Source: Minisyncoccota bacterium | GTDB taxonomy: Bacteria; Patescibacteriota; Minisyncoccia; Phycocordibacterales; JACZSL01 | Reading direction: 5' to 3' | Assembly (NCBI GenBank): GCA_028280145.1 | Contig: JANQMM010000048.1 | Location: 1-45,010 of the forward strand | Length of the DNA stretch: 45,010 nucleotides | Shown here: one piece after another, positions 38,758-45,010 of the stretch | Layout of the letters: each line of letters opens with the position of its first letter | Position numbering within the stretch: the first letter of the stretch is position 1 | Translations under genes and position numbers: made by a program | Notes under the pieces: generated by a model | Told to the model about the DNA's origin: nothing | The model's database searches: none | The model's input: only the letters and a program-made list of their open reading frames with translations

Positions 38758-39096
38758 ATGACAACATCTTTCGAGAAAAACATCAGACTCCTTCAGATAA
38801 AAATCGATGAGTTTGCGCTTGACCGCGAGGATATGAGCACTGAGAAAATGTTCCACGACCTGCTGCACATATGCATCAGTATTTACCGTTGCGCAGGTGA
38901 CGCCAGGTCCCCACACGATTTTGAGTGCCTGCATCCTCTGATCGAAAGTGTCAGTCAGTTTCAAGAAGAGTTGCACAAAGTCGAGTTGTTCAATCTGTGG
39001 CAATTGCTGTCACTAAGCGTGATCAATAAATACAATCATCGATACACCAATACTGTTCTTATTCATGCAAGGAGACAAGCAAAGAAGCTAAACTGA
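38758..39096 (+). CDS. Small soluble hypothetical protein between tuf and fusA
   Basis: 112 residues from the ATG at 38758, preceded at 5 nt by a perfect AGGAGG; the frame is open upstream to 38635 but the Shine-Dalgarno fixes this start. All-helical appearance: MTTSFEKNIRLLQIKIDEFALDRED, MFHDLLHICISIYRCAG, HPLIESVSQFQEELHKVELFNLW. No signal peptide or TM helix. Family unknown. It is transcribed opposite to both elongation-factor genes, with its own promoter and terminator. Confidence 0.7.
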   Translation: MTTSFEKNIRLLQIKIDEFALDREDMSTEKMFHDLLHICISIYRCAGDARSPHDFECLHPLIESVSQFQEELHKVELFNLWQLLSLSVINKYNHRYTNTVLIHARRQAKKLN

Positions 39097-39139
39097 CAAA
39101 CGACTTTAGAAGTTTGATTCCGGAGAAATGAATAACCGA

Positions 39140-39166
39140 AAAGCCGGCGCGCAGGGCACCGGCTTT
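39140..39166. terminator. Bidirectional terminator between the 112-residue protein gene and fusA
   Basis: AAAGCCGG / CCGGCTTT with an 11-nt loop, then T5; it can also end fusA transcripts on the minus strand. Confidence 0.85.
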
Positions 39167-39204
39167 TTCAAATTTTTCTTATTTTCAAGATCTCTCTCTT
39201 CTTT

Positions 39205-41361
39205 CTATTCAGCTGATGCCGGTACACCCCGCATCTTCTTGATCTCATCTGCTACGTTCTGTGGCACAACTGCATAGTGATCAAATTCCATAACCGCATT
39301 AGCCCGCCCCTCGGTCATCGAACGAAGCGTTGTGGTATAGCCAAACATCTCTGAAAGTGGCACTTTCGCTGAAATCTTCTTTCCGCCCATGCCGTCATCA
39401 TCCATACTTTCAACTTGTCCACGTTTTGAGGAGATATTGCCGTTAATGTCTCCCATGAATTGTTCCGGTGTATTGACCTCAACTTTCATGATCGGCTCAA
39501 GAATGACCGGCTTCGCACGCTTTGCGGCATCCTGAAACGCCTGACTTCCTGCAATTTTGAATGCCACTTCCGATGAGTCAACATCGTGATAACTTCCATC
39601 ATAGAGCTCTGCCGAAATATCCACCATTTTATAACCCGCAACAATACCGCGCTCCATCGCTTCTTTGATACCTTTTCGCACAGCAGGGATATACTCCTGT
39701 GGCACAACTCCCCCCTTGATCGAGTCAATGAACTCGTATCCTTCTTCTCGCGTTACATTCTTTGGAGTATCCTCATCGGCATCCGGTTTTGGAAACGGCT
39801 TCAATCGAATTTTTACGTGACCATACTGACCGCGTCCACCTGACTGCTTTACATACTTACACTCAGCTTCTGACTCGTTCTTGATCGTTTCTTTATATGC
39901 CACCTGCGGTTTTCCGATATCCGCCTCAACGCTAAACTCTCTCTTCATTCGATCAACAATGATGTCGAGGTGAAGTTCTCCCATACCCGAGATGATCGTC
40001 TCAAGTGTCTCATCATCAGTTGAAACCTTAAAGGTCGGGTCTTCGTCTGAGAGCTTGGCAAGAGCAATGCCCATCTTTTCCTGATCGCCCTTGGTCTTTG
40101 GTTCGATACGAACCGAGACCACCGGTTCAGGAAACGTCATTTCTTCAAGAATGATCGGGTTGTCCTGGTCACACAGTGTGTGTCCGATCTTTGCCTCCTT
40201 CATTCCGACCATTGCGGCAATTTCTCCTGTTGAGACCTCTTCTACCTCCTCTCGTTTATCAGCCTGCAATCGGACAATTCGTCCCACACGCTCTTTCTTT
40301 CCCGTGATCACGTTATAAACATAGCTTCCGGCAGTTACTTTCCCCGAATACACACGGAAAAATGACAGTTGTCCGACAAATGGATCAGTTTGCAGTTTGA
40401 AGACAAGAGCTGAGAATGGTTCAGTTTCATCTGCTTTTCGTTCAAGTTCGTCTCCCGTATCAGGATGTGTCCCTTTTGCCGGCGGAAGGTCAAGTGGTGA
40501 CGGCAAATAATCCACCACCGCATCAAGTACTTTTTGTACACCCTTGTTTTTCAACGCTGATCCACAAAGAACCGGAAAGATATCGTTTCCAATAACTGCT
40601 TTTCGAAGTGTTTTTTTCAAATCTTCAAGCGACGGCTCGTTTCCTTCAAGAAAGGCCTCCATCATCGTCTCGTCATGTTCGACGATACGTTCAACAAGTT
40701 CATCGTGGTACTTGTCAACATCAGCTTTAAGATTCTCCGGGACATCGATTTCTTTTACATCAATTCCCATTTCTCCTTCAAAAGCAAAAGCTTTCTTCTC
40801 AAGCACATCAACCACGCCGTCATGCCCGTCCTCCTCTCCAATCGGAATCTGAAGACGACAAGCTTTCTTTGAAAGACGATTTAGAATTGATTGATATGAA
40901 CGCTCAAAACTTGCCCCTGTCCGGTCAAGTTTGTTGATGAAACAAAGACGCGGCACTGAGGCCTCTTCCGCGTAACGCCAGTTTGTTTCACTTTGTGGCT
41001 CTACGCCTGCAACACCATCAAAGACCACAACAGCACCGTCAAGCACGCGCATAGAGCGTTTCACTTCGGAAGTAAAGTCAATGTGTCCCGGCGTATCAAT
41101 AATATTAAATCGAGTTGAGTTTTCGGGTGTTTTCTCCGCCCCTGTTTTGTACCACTGGCACGTGATAGCTGCGGCGGTGATCGTAATACCACGCTCACGC
41201 TCCTGATCCATCCAGTCAGTTACTGTCGCACCATCGTGCACTTCACCAATCTTGTGACTCATGCCGGTATAGAAAAGAATACGCTCCGATGTGGTCGTCT
41301 TCCCGGCATCAACGTGTGCAACGATACCAAAGTTTCGAGTTTTCTGTAGGTCTATACTCAT
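39205..41361 (-). CDS. fusA: Elongation factor G
   Basis: 718 residues from the ATG at 41361 (MSIDLQKTRNFGIVAHVDAGKTTTSERIL). The frame is open to 41478, but that part lies in the promoter leader. GTPase motifs AHVDAGKTT, RGITI, DTPGHIDF and NKLDRTGA; domains II-V follow with GMGELHLDIIVDRMKREF and the C-terminal GYTTTLRSMTEGRA. Drives translocation. Separated from rpsG by an opposite-strand gene, where most genomes have rpsG-fusA adjacent. Confidence 0.98.
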   Translation of the reverse strand: MSIDLQKTRNFGIVAHVDAGKTTTSERILFYTGMSHKIGEVHDGATVTDWMDQERERGITITAAAITCQWYKTGAEKTPENSTRFNIIDTPGHIDFTSEVKRSMRVLDGAVVVFDGVAGVEPQSETNWRYAEEASVPRLCFINKLDRTGASFERSYQSILNRLSKKACRLQIPIGEEDGHDGVVDVLEKKAFAFEGEMGIDVKEIDVPENLKADVDKYHDELVERIVEHDETMMEAFLEGNEPSLEDLKKTLRKAVIGNDIFPVLCGSALKNKGVQKVLDAVVDYLPSPLDLPPAKGTHPDTGDELERKADETEPFSALVFKLQTDPFVGQLSFFRVYSGKVTAGSYVYNVITGKKERVGRIVRLQADKREEVEEVSTGEIAAMVGMKEAKIGHTLCDQDNPIILEEMTFPEPVVSVRIEPKTKGDQEKMGIALAKLSDEDPTFKVSTDDETLETIISGMGELHLDIIVDRMKREFSVEADIGKPQVAYKETIKNESEAECKYVKQSGGRGQYGHVKIRLKPFPKPDADEDTPKNVTREEGYEFIDSIKGGVVPQEYIPAVRKGIKEAMERGIVAGYKMVDISAELYDGSYHDVDSSEVAFKIAGSQAFQDAAKRAKPVILEPIMKVEVNTPEQFMGDINGNISSKRGQVESMDDDGMGGKKISAKVPLSEMFGYTTTLRSMTEGRANAVMEFDHYAVVPQNVADEIKKMRGVPASAE

Positions 41362-41486
41362 AATAGTTTGATTCTTAGTACTTGGTTCCTGGTGCTTGAA
41401 AATATATAAACGCCGTAGCCAAGTCACTAAGCACCGGGTCACTGAGCTACTAATTAAAAAAGTTGGCTGGGCCAACAAGTGCCACT

Positions 41487-41515
41487 ACTATATATGAAAT
41501 AGATATGATATGCAA
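41487..41515 (-). promoter_or_regulatory. Promoter of fusA
   Basis: Minus strand TTGCAT (41515-41510), 17 nt, TATAGT (41492-41487). The leader is about 120 nt. Confidence 0.78.
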
Positions 41516-41614
41516 TCACCCGCACAAACAACATATACGAATTTGAGGCACCATTCGTCTCTAATCTTTCTTCGAACATTCCACCTCTTCCGTGCCTGAA
41601 TGTTTGTGATCAAA

Positions 41615-41643
41615 TTGACACTACTCTACTTGCAGTATATAAC
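41615..41643 (+). promoter_or_regulatory. Promoter of the P-loop kinase gene
   Basis: TTGACA (41615-41620), 17 nt, TATAAC (41638-41643): near consensus. Confidence 0.87.
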
Positions 41644-41685
41644 CCTGTTAGAGAAGTTTACATATTGCAAGGGAGTACTCTGCTT

Positions 41686-42294
41686 ATGAGTGCACAAACT
41701 CACAGAACGACCGATACCATGCCTCTTCTTGTTATGCTGGCAGGGCCGACAGGAAGCGGGAAAACCACCGCAAGAAGATTCCTGGAAGAAAAATACCAGG
41801 CATTTGGTGCTCGTTTCTCGGATACCCTTCGAGCAAAACTGAGGGCAGAAGGTGTCGAAGAAACAAAAGCGAACCTTCAGGAACGCTCTACAAAAGAACG
41901 GGAGCGTCACGGAGACACCTATCTCGCTCGATTGATGTACGACCATCTGCACGAGCACGATATGGCTGAGGAGTTCATGGTAGTCGAAGGAATACGCATG
42001 CCGCACGACGTCGAAATGTTGCGCACGTTTGCAAGAGAAACGTCTCGCGTGTTCATACCGATCTACATCGACGCTCCATCGAACGTCCGCTTTACAAGAA
42101 GAGACCTGCAACTGCACATGACAGGCCAGAACAGACCGAGTTGGGAAGAATTCGAAGAAAGTGAGCGAAACGAATGCGAAGCCCGGCTTGATGCGGTAAG
42201 AAGCATGTGTGATGTTGTTATCGAAAACAAGTGGATATTGCCAGAAGAAGGTTTTCTGAAAAGAATCGATGACGAGATTCGACCTTCCCTCTAA
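41686..42294 (+). CDS. P-loop kinase-like NTPase between fusA and rpsG
   Basis: 202 residues from the ATG at 41686, with AGGGAG about 10 nt upstream. Walker A GPTGSGKTT (about 21-29) near the N-terminus, then a mononucleotide-kinase-like layout: FSDTLRAKL, VVEGIRMPHDVEML (a Walker-B-like acidic strand), IPIYIDAPSNVRFTRRD and a C-terminal DVVIENKW. This resembles dephospho-CoA kinase/AAA_18-type small-molecule kinases; the substrate cannot be told. Transcribed against the ribosomal genes with its own near-consensus promoter and a perfect terminator, like an inserted cassette. Confidence 0.72.
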   Translation: MSAQTHRTTDTMPLLVMLAGPTGSGKTTARRFLEEKYQAFGARFSDTLRAKLRAEGVEETKANLQERSTKERERHGDTYLARLMYDHLHEHDMAEEFMVVEGIRMPHDVEMLRTFARETSRVFIPIYIDAPSNVRFTRRDLQLHMTGQNRPSWEEFEESERNECEARLDAVRSMCDVVIENKWILPEEGFLKRIDDEIRPSL

Positions 42295-42304
42295 GCAAGA
42301 CCAC

Positions 42305-42333
42305 AAAACCCGGCGTCAAGGACGCCGGGTTTT
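42305..42333. terminator. Strong bidirectional terminator between the kinase gene and rpsG
   Basis: AAAACCCGGCGTC / GACGCCGGGTTTT, 13-bp perfect stem with AAG loop. Confidence 0.92.
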
Positions 42334-42371
42334 CGTATGCAGTTGTTTATGAAAAAGTGATTAGGCTCTTT

Positions 42372-42839
42372 CTACCAAGCGAAGTGTGCGAATGCTCTGT
42401 TTGCCTCTGCCATTTTGTGTACGTTTTCTCTCTTCTTGGCTGCCTCCCCTTCATTTTTTGATGCAAGAATGATCTCATCTGCAAGTCGTTTTTCCATCGC
42501 ACTTCCTTTGCCTGAACGCGCTGCCTGGATGATCCAGTTCATGGCAAGAAACTGCTTTCGTTCTTGTCGTACTTCTCGCGGCACCTGATAGTTTGCGCCA
42601 CCAACTCGTCGTGATCGTACCTCCATATTGGGTCCAACGTTCTTGAGTGCTGTTTCAAAGAGTACCATCGGGTCGGTCTTTTCTTTTTCTTTGATGATAT
42701 CAAAGGCATCGTAAACGACACGTCGAGCAGCCCACTTCTTGCCGTCAAGCATGACATAGTTAATGAACTTTGCCACGAGTAGTGAATCGTATCGTGTATC
42801 CGGTTCTGTATTAAAATTTCGCTTTACTTTTCGGCGCAT
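42372..42839 (-). CDS. rpsG: Ribosomal protein uS7
   Basis: 155 residues. MRRKVKRNF, LVAKFINYVMLDGKKWAARRVVYDAFDII, ALKNVGPNMEVRSRRVGGANYQVPREV are diagnostic. Organises the 30S head. Starts 11 nt after rpsL. The expected fusA neighbour is replaced by a terminator and the kinase gene. Confidence 0.97.
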   Translation of the reverse strand: MRRKVKRNFNTEPDTRYDSLLVAKFINYVMLDGKKWAARRVVYDAFDIIKEKEKTDPMVLFETALKNVGPNMEVRSRRVGGANYQVPREVRQERKQFLAMNWIIQAARSGKGSAMEKRLADEIILASKNEGEAAKKRENVHKMAEANRAFAHFAW

Positions 42840-42850
42840 GTCCTTGTTGC

Positions 42851-43270
42851 TTAGCTACCACCGCCTTTAGGCTTCTTTGTACCATATCGACTACGTCCTT
42901 TCTTTCGTCCTTCCACCCCTTCGGCATCAAGACGACCTCGTACAATAGTGTAACGAACCCCGATATCTTTCACACGACCTCCTCGTACAAGCACTACCGA
43001 GTGTTCCTGGAGGTTATGTTGCATGCCCGGAATGTATGCAGTGATCTCCATTTGATTGGTGAGACGAACGCGGGCAATTTTTCGAATTGCTGAGTTTGGT
43101 TTTCGCGGTGTTTTAGTTGTCACCTTCGTACACACACCTCGTTTAAACGGTGACGCGTAGAACATTGGTCTGTTTTTAAGCGTATTAAAGCCACGTTGAA
43201 GAGCCACGGTTTTTACTTTCCGCACTCGATTCTTTCTTTTTTTTCGTACCAATTGATTGATCGTTGGCAT
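42851..43270 (-). CDS. rpsL: Ribosomal protein uS12
   Basis: 139 residues. PTINQLVRKKRK, KTPRKPNSAIRKIARVRLTN, PGMQHNLQEHSVVLVRGGRVKDIGVRYTIVRG are diagnostic. Shapes the decoding centre. KPNSA keeps Lys (streptomycin-sensitive type) at the classical position. A promoter candidate lies at 43305-43333. Confidence 0.97.
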   Translation of the reverse strand: MPTINQLVRKKRKNRVRKVKTVALQRGFNTLKNRPMFYASPFKRGVCTKVTTKTPRKPNSAIRKIARVRLTNQMEITAYIPGMQHNLQEHSVVLVRGGRVKDIGVRYTIVRGRLDAEGVEGRKKGRSRYGTKKPKGGGS

Positions 43271-43304
43271 ATCAACTAAAAAACCGCAACAATACGGTAG
43301 GCAT

Positions 43305-43333
43305 AATGTACTATGAGTCCGTCAAAAAAGCAA
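43305..43333 (-). promoter_or_regulatory. Promoter of rpsL-rpsG
   Basis: Minus strand TTGCTT (43333-43328), 17 nt, TACATT (43310-43305). The short leader contains ACCG/CGGT followed by T6 (about 43297-43275), a possible attenuator just before the ATG. Confidence 0.5.
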
Positions 43334-43354
43334 CAGTTTTGGGAGAATTTTAGC

Positions 43355-44017
43355 CTACCCGCACAGCATGGGAGAGATCTCGCAAATACCCGAGCCGGTG
43401 ATAAGTGAAAATACAGAGACAAGTACGGCACTAAATGGTGCCCATAAAATACTAATGAACAAAAAGATGAATATAAAGGTAACGATGAAGCCATACTGCA
43501 TAATACCCTGCATTAATCCCTCGTATTTGTACGCCATATTATAAGGTAAAAATGCTTTGAGCACCTTTGAACCGTCAAGCGGTGGAATTGGTATGAGATT
43601 GAAAATAGCAAGTAGTATGTTGATGAAAACAACATAGCCGGCAAGTTCAACAAAATCTGCCGGGAGACCGGAGCCGAAACGAATAAGCAACCCGAAAAAA
43701 AGAGCAATGAAGAGATTTGTCGCAGGGCCTGCTCCGGCAACAATGGCCTCGCCCCATTTCGCATTTCGCAAATTGAACGGATTATACGGCACGGGTTTAG
43801 CCCACCCGATCAGAAAATTTGCATTCGTAAGCACCAGTATCGCCGGGATGATCACCGAGCCGAGCGGATCAATGTGCTTTACGGGATTTAACGTAAGTCT
43901 TCCTGCAATGCGCGCAGTCGGGTCACCAAGCATCTGAGCGGCATAACCGTGTGATACTTCATGAATCACGACCGATAAAATCAGGACGAGAATAACGAAT
44001 ATAAGAAATGGATCCAT
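43355..44017 (-). CDS. Site-2-protease-family (M50) membrane metalloprotease
   Basis: 220 residues. The zinc site HEVSHG (19-24) sits in the first TM helix; the third ligand is Asp148 in IPIPPLDGSKVL. About five to six TM helices. The GDPTARIAGRLTLNPVKHIDPLGS insert and AGAGPATNLFIAL are usual for the small SpoIVFB-like/YwhC-type M50 proteins. Cleaves membrane-embedded substrates; the substrate here is unknown. It precedes rpsL on the same strand by about 85 nt. Confidence 0.92.
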   Translation of the reverse strand: MDPFLIFVILVLILSVVIHEVSHGYAAQMLGDPTARIAGRLTLNPVKHIDPLGSVIIPAILVLTNANFLIGWAKPVPYNPFNLRNAKWGEAIVAGAGPATNLFIALFFGLLIRFGSGLPADFVELAGYVVFINILLAIFNLIPIPPLDGSKVLKAFLPYNMAYKYEGLMQGIMQYGFIVTFIFIFLFISILWAPFSAVLVSVFSLITGSGICEISPMLCG

Positions 44018-44082
44018 AGATACTAATCTGTCAGATCAGAGATGCATCAGCTTATCATCAACTTGTGCTATTCCAAAAACCG

Positions 44083-44110
44083 TTGCATTCTGTCTGCATT
44101 ATGATAGCAT
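44083..44110 (+). promoter_or_regulatory. Promoter of rpmB
   Basis: TTGCAT (44083-44088), 16 nt, TAGCAT (44105-44110). The predicted start is only a few bases before the ATG at 44121, so the mRNA leader is very short. Confidence 0.5.
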
Positions 44111-44120
44111 AGTGTCCAAC

Positions 44121-44363
44121 ATGTCAAAACAATGTGCAGTTACAGGTAAAAATTCCAAGGTTGCAGGACGATACAGCAACCGGACTCGTGCTACCGAATT
44201 CAATCCGTGCGGAAAGGTACGACGAAAGGCAAACCTCCAGAAAAAGAGGATCTTTGTTCCTGAACTCAACAAGACACTTACCCTGACGCTTTCAACAAAG
44301 GCAATTCGTACCATTAACAAAAATGGTGCTTATAAGACACTCAAAAAAGCAGGTATCATCTAA
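44121..44363 (+). CDS. rpmB: Ribosomal protein bL28
   Basis: 80 residues from the ATG at 44121; an in-frame GTG 9 nt upstream is possible. MSKQCAVTGKNSKVAGRYSNR and RKANLQKKRIFVPELNKTLTLTLSTKAIRTINK match bL28. Only two cysteines are visible, so not the four-Cys zinc form. Its last 4 nt overlap the end of the convergent ComEC-like gene. Confidence 0.95.
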   Translation: MSKQCAVTGKNSKVAGRYSNRTRATEFNPCGKVRRKANLQKKRIFVPELNKTLTLTLSTKAIRTINKNGAYKTLKKAGII

Positions 44364-45010
44364 TCTTGGCGCTTTGTAAGAGATGCACCGTCGGAGAGGA
44401 ACAGTATGGTTCCTTTTTTTGTTTCTGAAATATTGATATGAAACGAGTCTAATGTATCGATCACCTCAGCGTGGGGATGTCCATACCAATTGCTGTCTCC
44501 GGCAGAGATCACTGCATACGTCGGAGCAACGGTTTGCACGAACAGCGCGTCACTTGATGTCTTTGACCCGTGATGTCCCACCTTGAGAACATCACTTTGA
44601 AGTTTTGTGCCATATTTTGCCACCAAGTATCGTTCAATGCTTTTGGGTATATCTCCGGTAAGAAGAAAAGAATGATGACCATACGTTACTTGCATTACGA
44701 GTGAAGCCGTATTCTTCTCAATTTCCGTAGCTACTCTGTCAGGAAAAAGAATGTCGAAGCGCACTCCATCAACAACAAATGACAAGGGACTGTTTACAAC
44801 AATATGGCGCGACCCTTCATATTTCACCGATTCTTGAAGAGAATGGTATATACCACCGTCGTCTTCAACACTTGATTCAATGTATGTACCTACTTCAAAA
44901 CGTTTGAATACATCCGGCAACCCGCCGATATGATCCTTGTCGGGATGTGTCGCTATCACGATGTCGATCGAACGATCATAAAATGGCATCACGCGATGCA
45001 GTTGTCGCAA
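44360..45010 (-). CDS. ComEC/Rec2-type MBL-fold domain protein (5' end outside window)
   Basis: 216 codons read in from the right edge. THPDKDHIGG is the MBL zinc motif, followed by FLLTGD and KVGHHGSKTSS, the extended signature of the metallo-beta-lactamase domain found at the C-terminus of ComEC, the DNA-uptake channel, and in stand-alone ComEC-like hydrolases. The C-terminal YAVISAGDSNWYGHPHAEVIDTL is also typical. Whether a competence membrane domain precedes it cannot be seen. With the pilus operon nearby, DNA uptake is a reasonable guess. Confidence 0.88.
   Translation of the reverse strand: MRQLHRVMPFYDRSIDIVIATHPDKDHIGGLPDVFKRFEVGTYIESSVEDDGGIYHSLQESVKYEGSRHIVVNSPLSFVVDGVRFDILFPDRVATEIEKNTASLVMQVTYGHHSFLLTGDIPKSIERYLVAKYGTKLQSDVLKVGHHGSKTSSDALFVQTVAPTYAVISAGDSNWYGHPHAEVIDTLDSFHINISETKKGTILFLSDGASLTKRQD

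Larger units (their letters stand above)
41362..41685. other. Divergent region between fusA and the P-loop kinase gene
   Basis: 324 nt. It holds the fusA promoter (41487-41515), the kinase promoter (41615-41643), a GTTGG/CCAAC hairpin near 41463-41477, and the AAGTACTAAGAA element near fusA. A repetitive stretch with GTCACTAAG and GTCACTGAG copies (41423-41447) is of low complexity. Confidence 0.6.

Overview
The window looks like a piece of a Patescibacteria (CPR) genome, most likely Parcubacteria/Paceibacteria. The ribosomal-protein supercluster lacks uL30: rpsE is followed directly by rplO, the CPR hallmark. The cluster carries a short zinc-type uS14 and the order secY-adk-map-ndk. A compact type IV pilus operon and a signal-peptide, tail-fibre-like surface protein also fit. 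G+C looks moderate to low by eye, and TGA is used as a normal stop.

Layout. 1-3141 (-) is the N-terminal 1047 codons of a giant repetitive secreted protein that runs off the left edge. 3146-10677 (-) is a membrane-anchored HTH protein plus a type IV pilus set: a pilin, PilM with an INLL/TM tail, four minor pilins, PilC and PilB. 11038-13448 (+) holds an OmpR/PhoB-type response regulator and a two-gene unit of a ThiF/E1-like adenylyltransferase and a LuxI/FeeM-like GNAT-fold protein. 13550-15517 (+) is a 7TM-GAF histidine kinase whose first membrane helix is cut off by one in-frame TAA. 15523-16805 (+) is infC-rpmI-rplT. 16953-18580 (+) is a glutamate dehydrogenase and a small helical protein. 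18584-21130 (-) carries a zinc-ribbon protein, a beta-CASP metallo-hydrolase and a membrane protein. 21468-38409 (-) is ndk-map-adk-secY followed by the spc/S10 ribosomal genes and tuf. 39205-43270 holds fusA, rpsG and rpsL (-). The right end holds an M50 protease, rpmB and the MBL part of a ComEC-like protein.

The most unusual feature is that the normally continuous str-S10-spc cluster is broken in five places. A small tail-anchored protein, two single-TM proteins and a lipoprotein sit between rplB and rpsS. A small TM gene sits between rplE and rpsZ. A roughly 100-nt RNA candidate lies between rpsJ and rplC. Opposite-strand accessory genes lie between tuf/fusA and between fusA/rpsG. Most inserts have their own sigma70-like promoter and an intrinsic terminator, and the ribosomal genes downstream of a break have a new strong promoter. 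At two joints the terminator T-tract runs into the -35 box of the next promoter.

All assignments come from reading translations and motifs by eye; no database search was run. Promoters and terminators are pattern calls.
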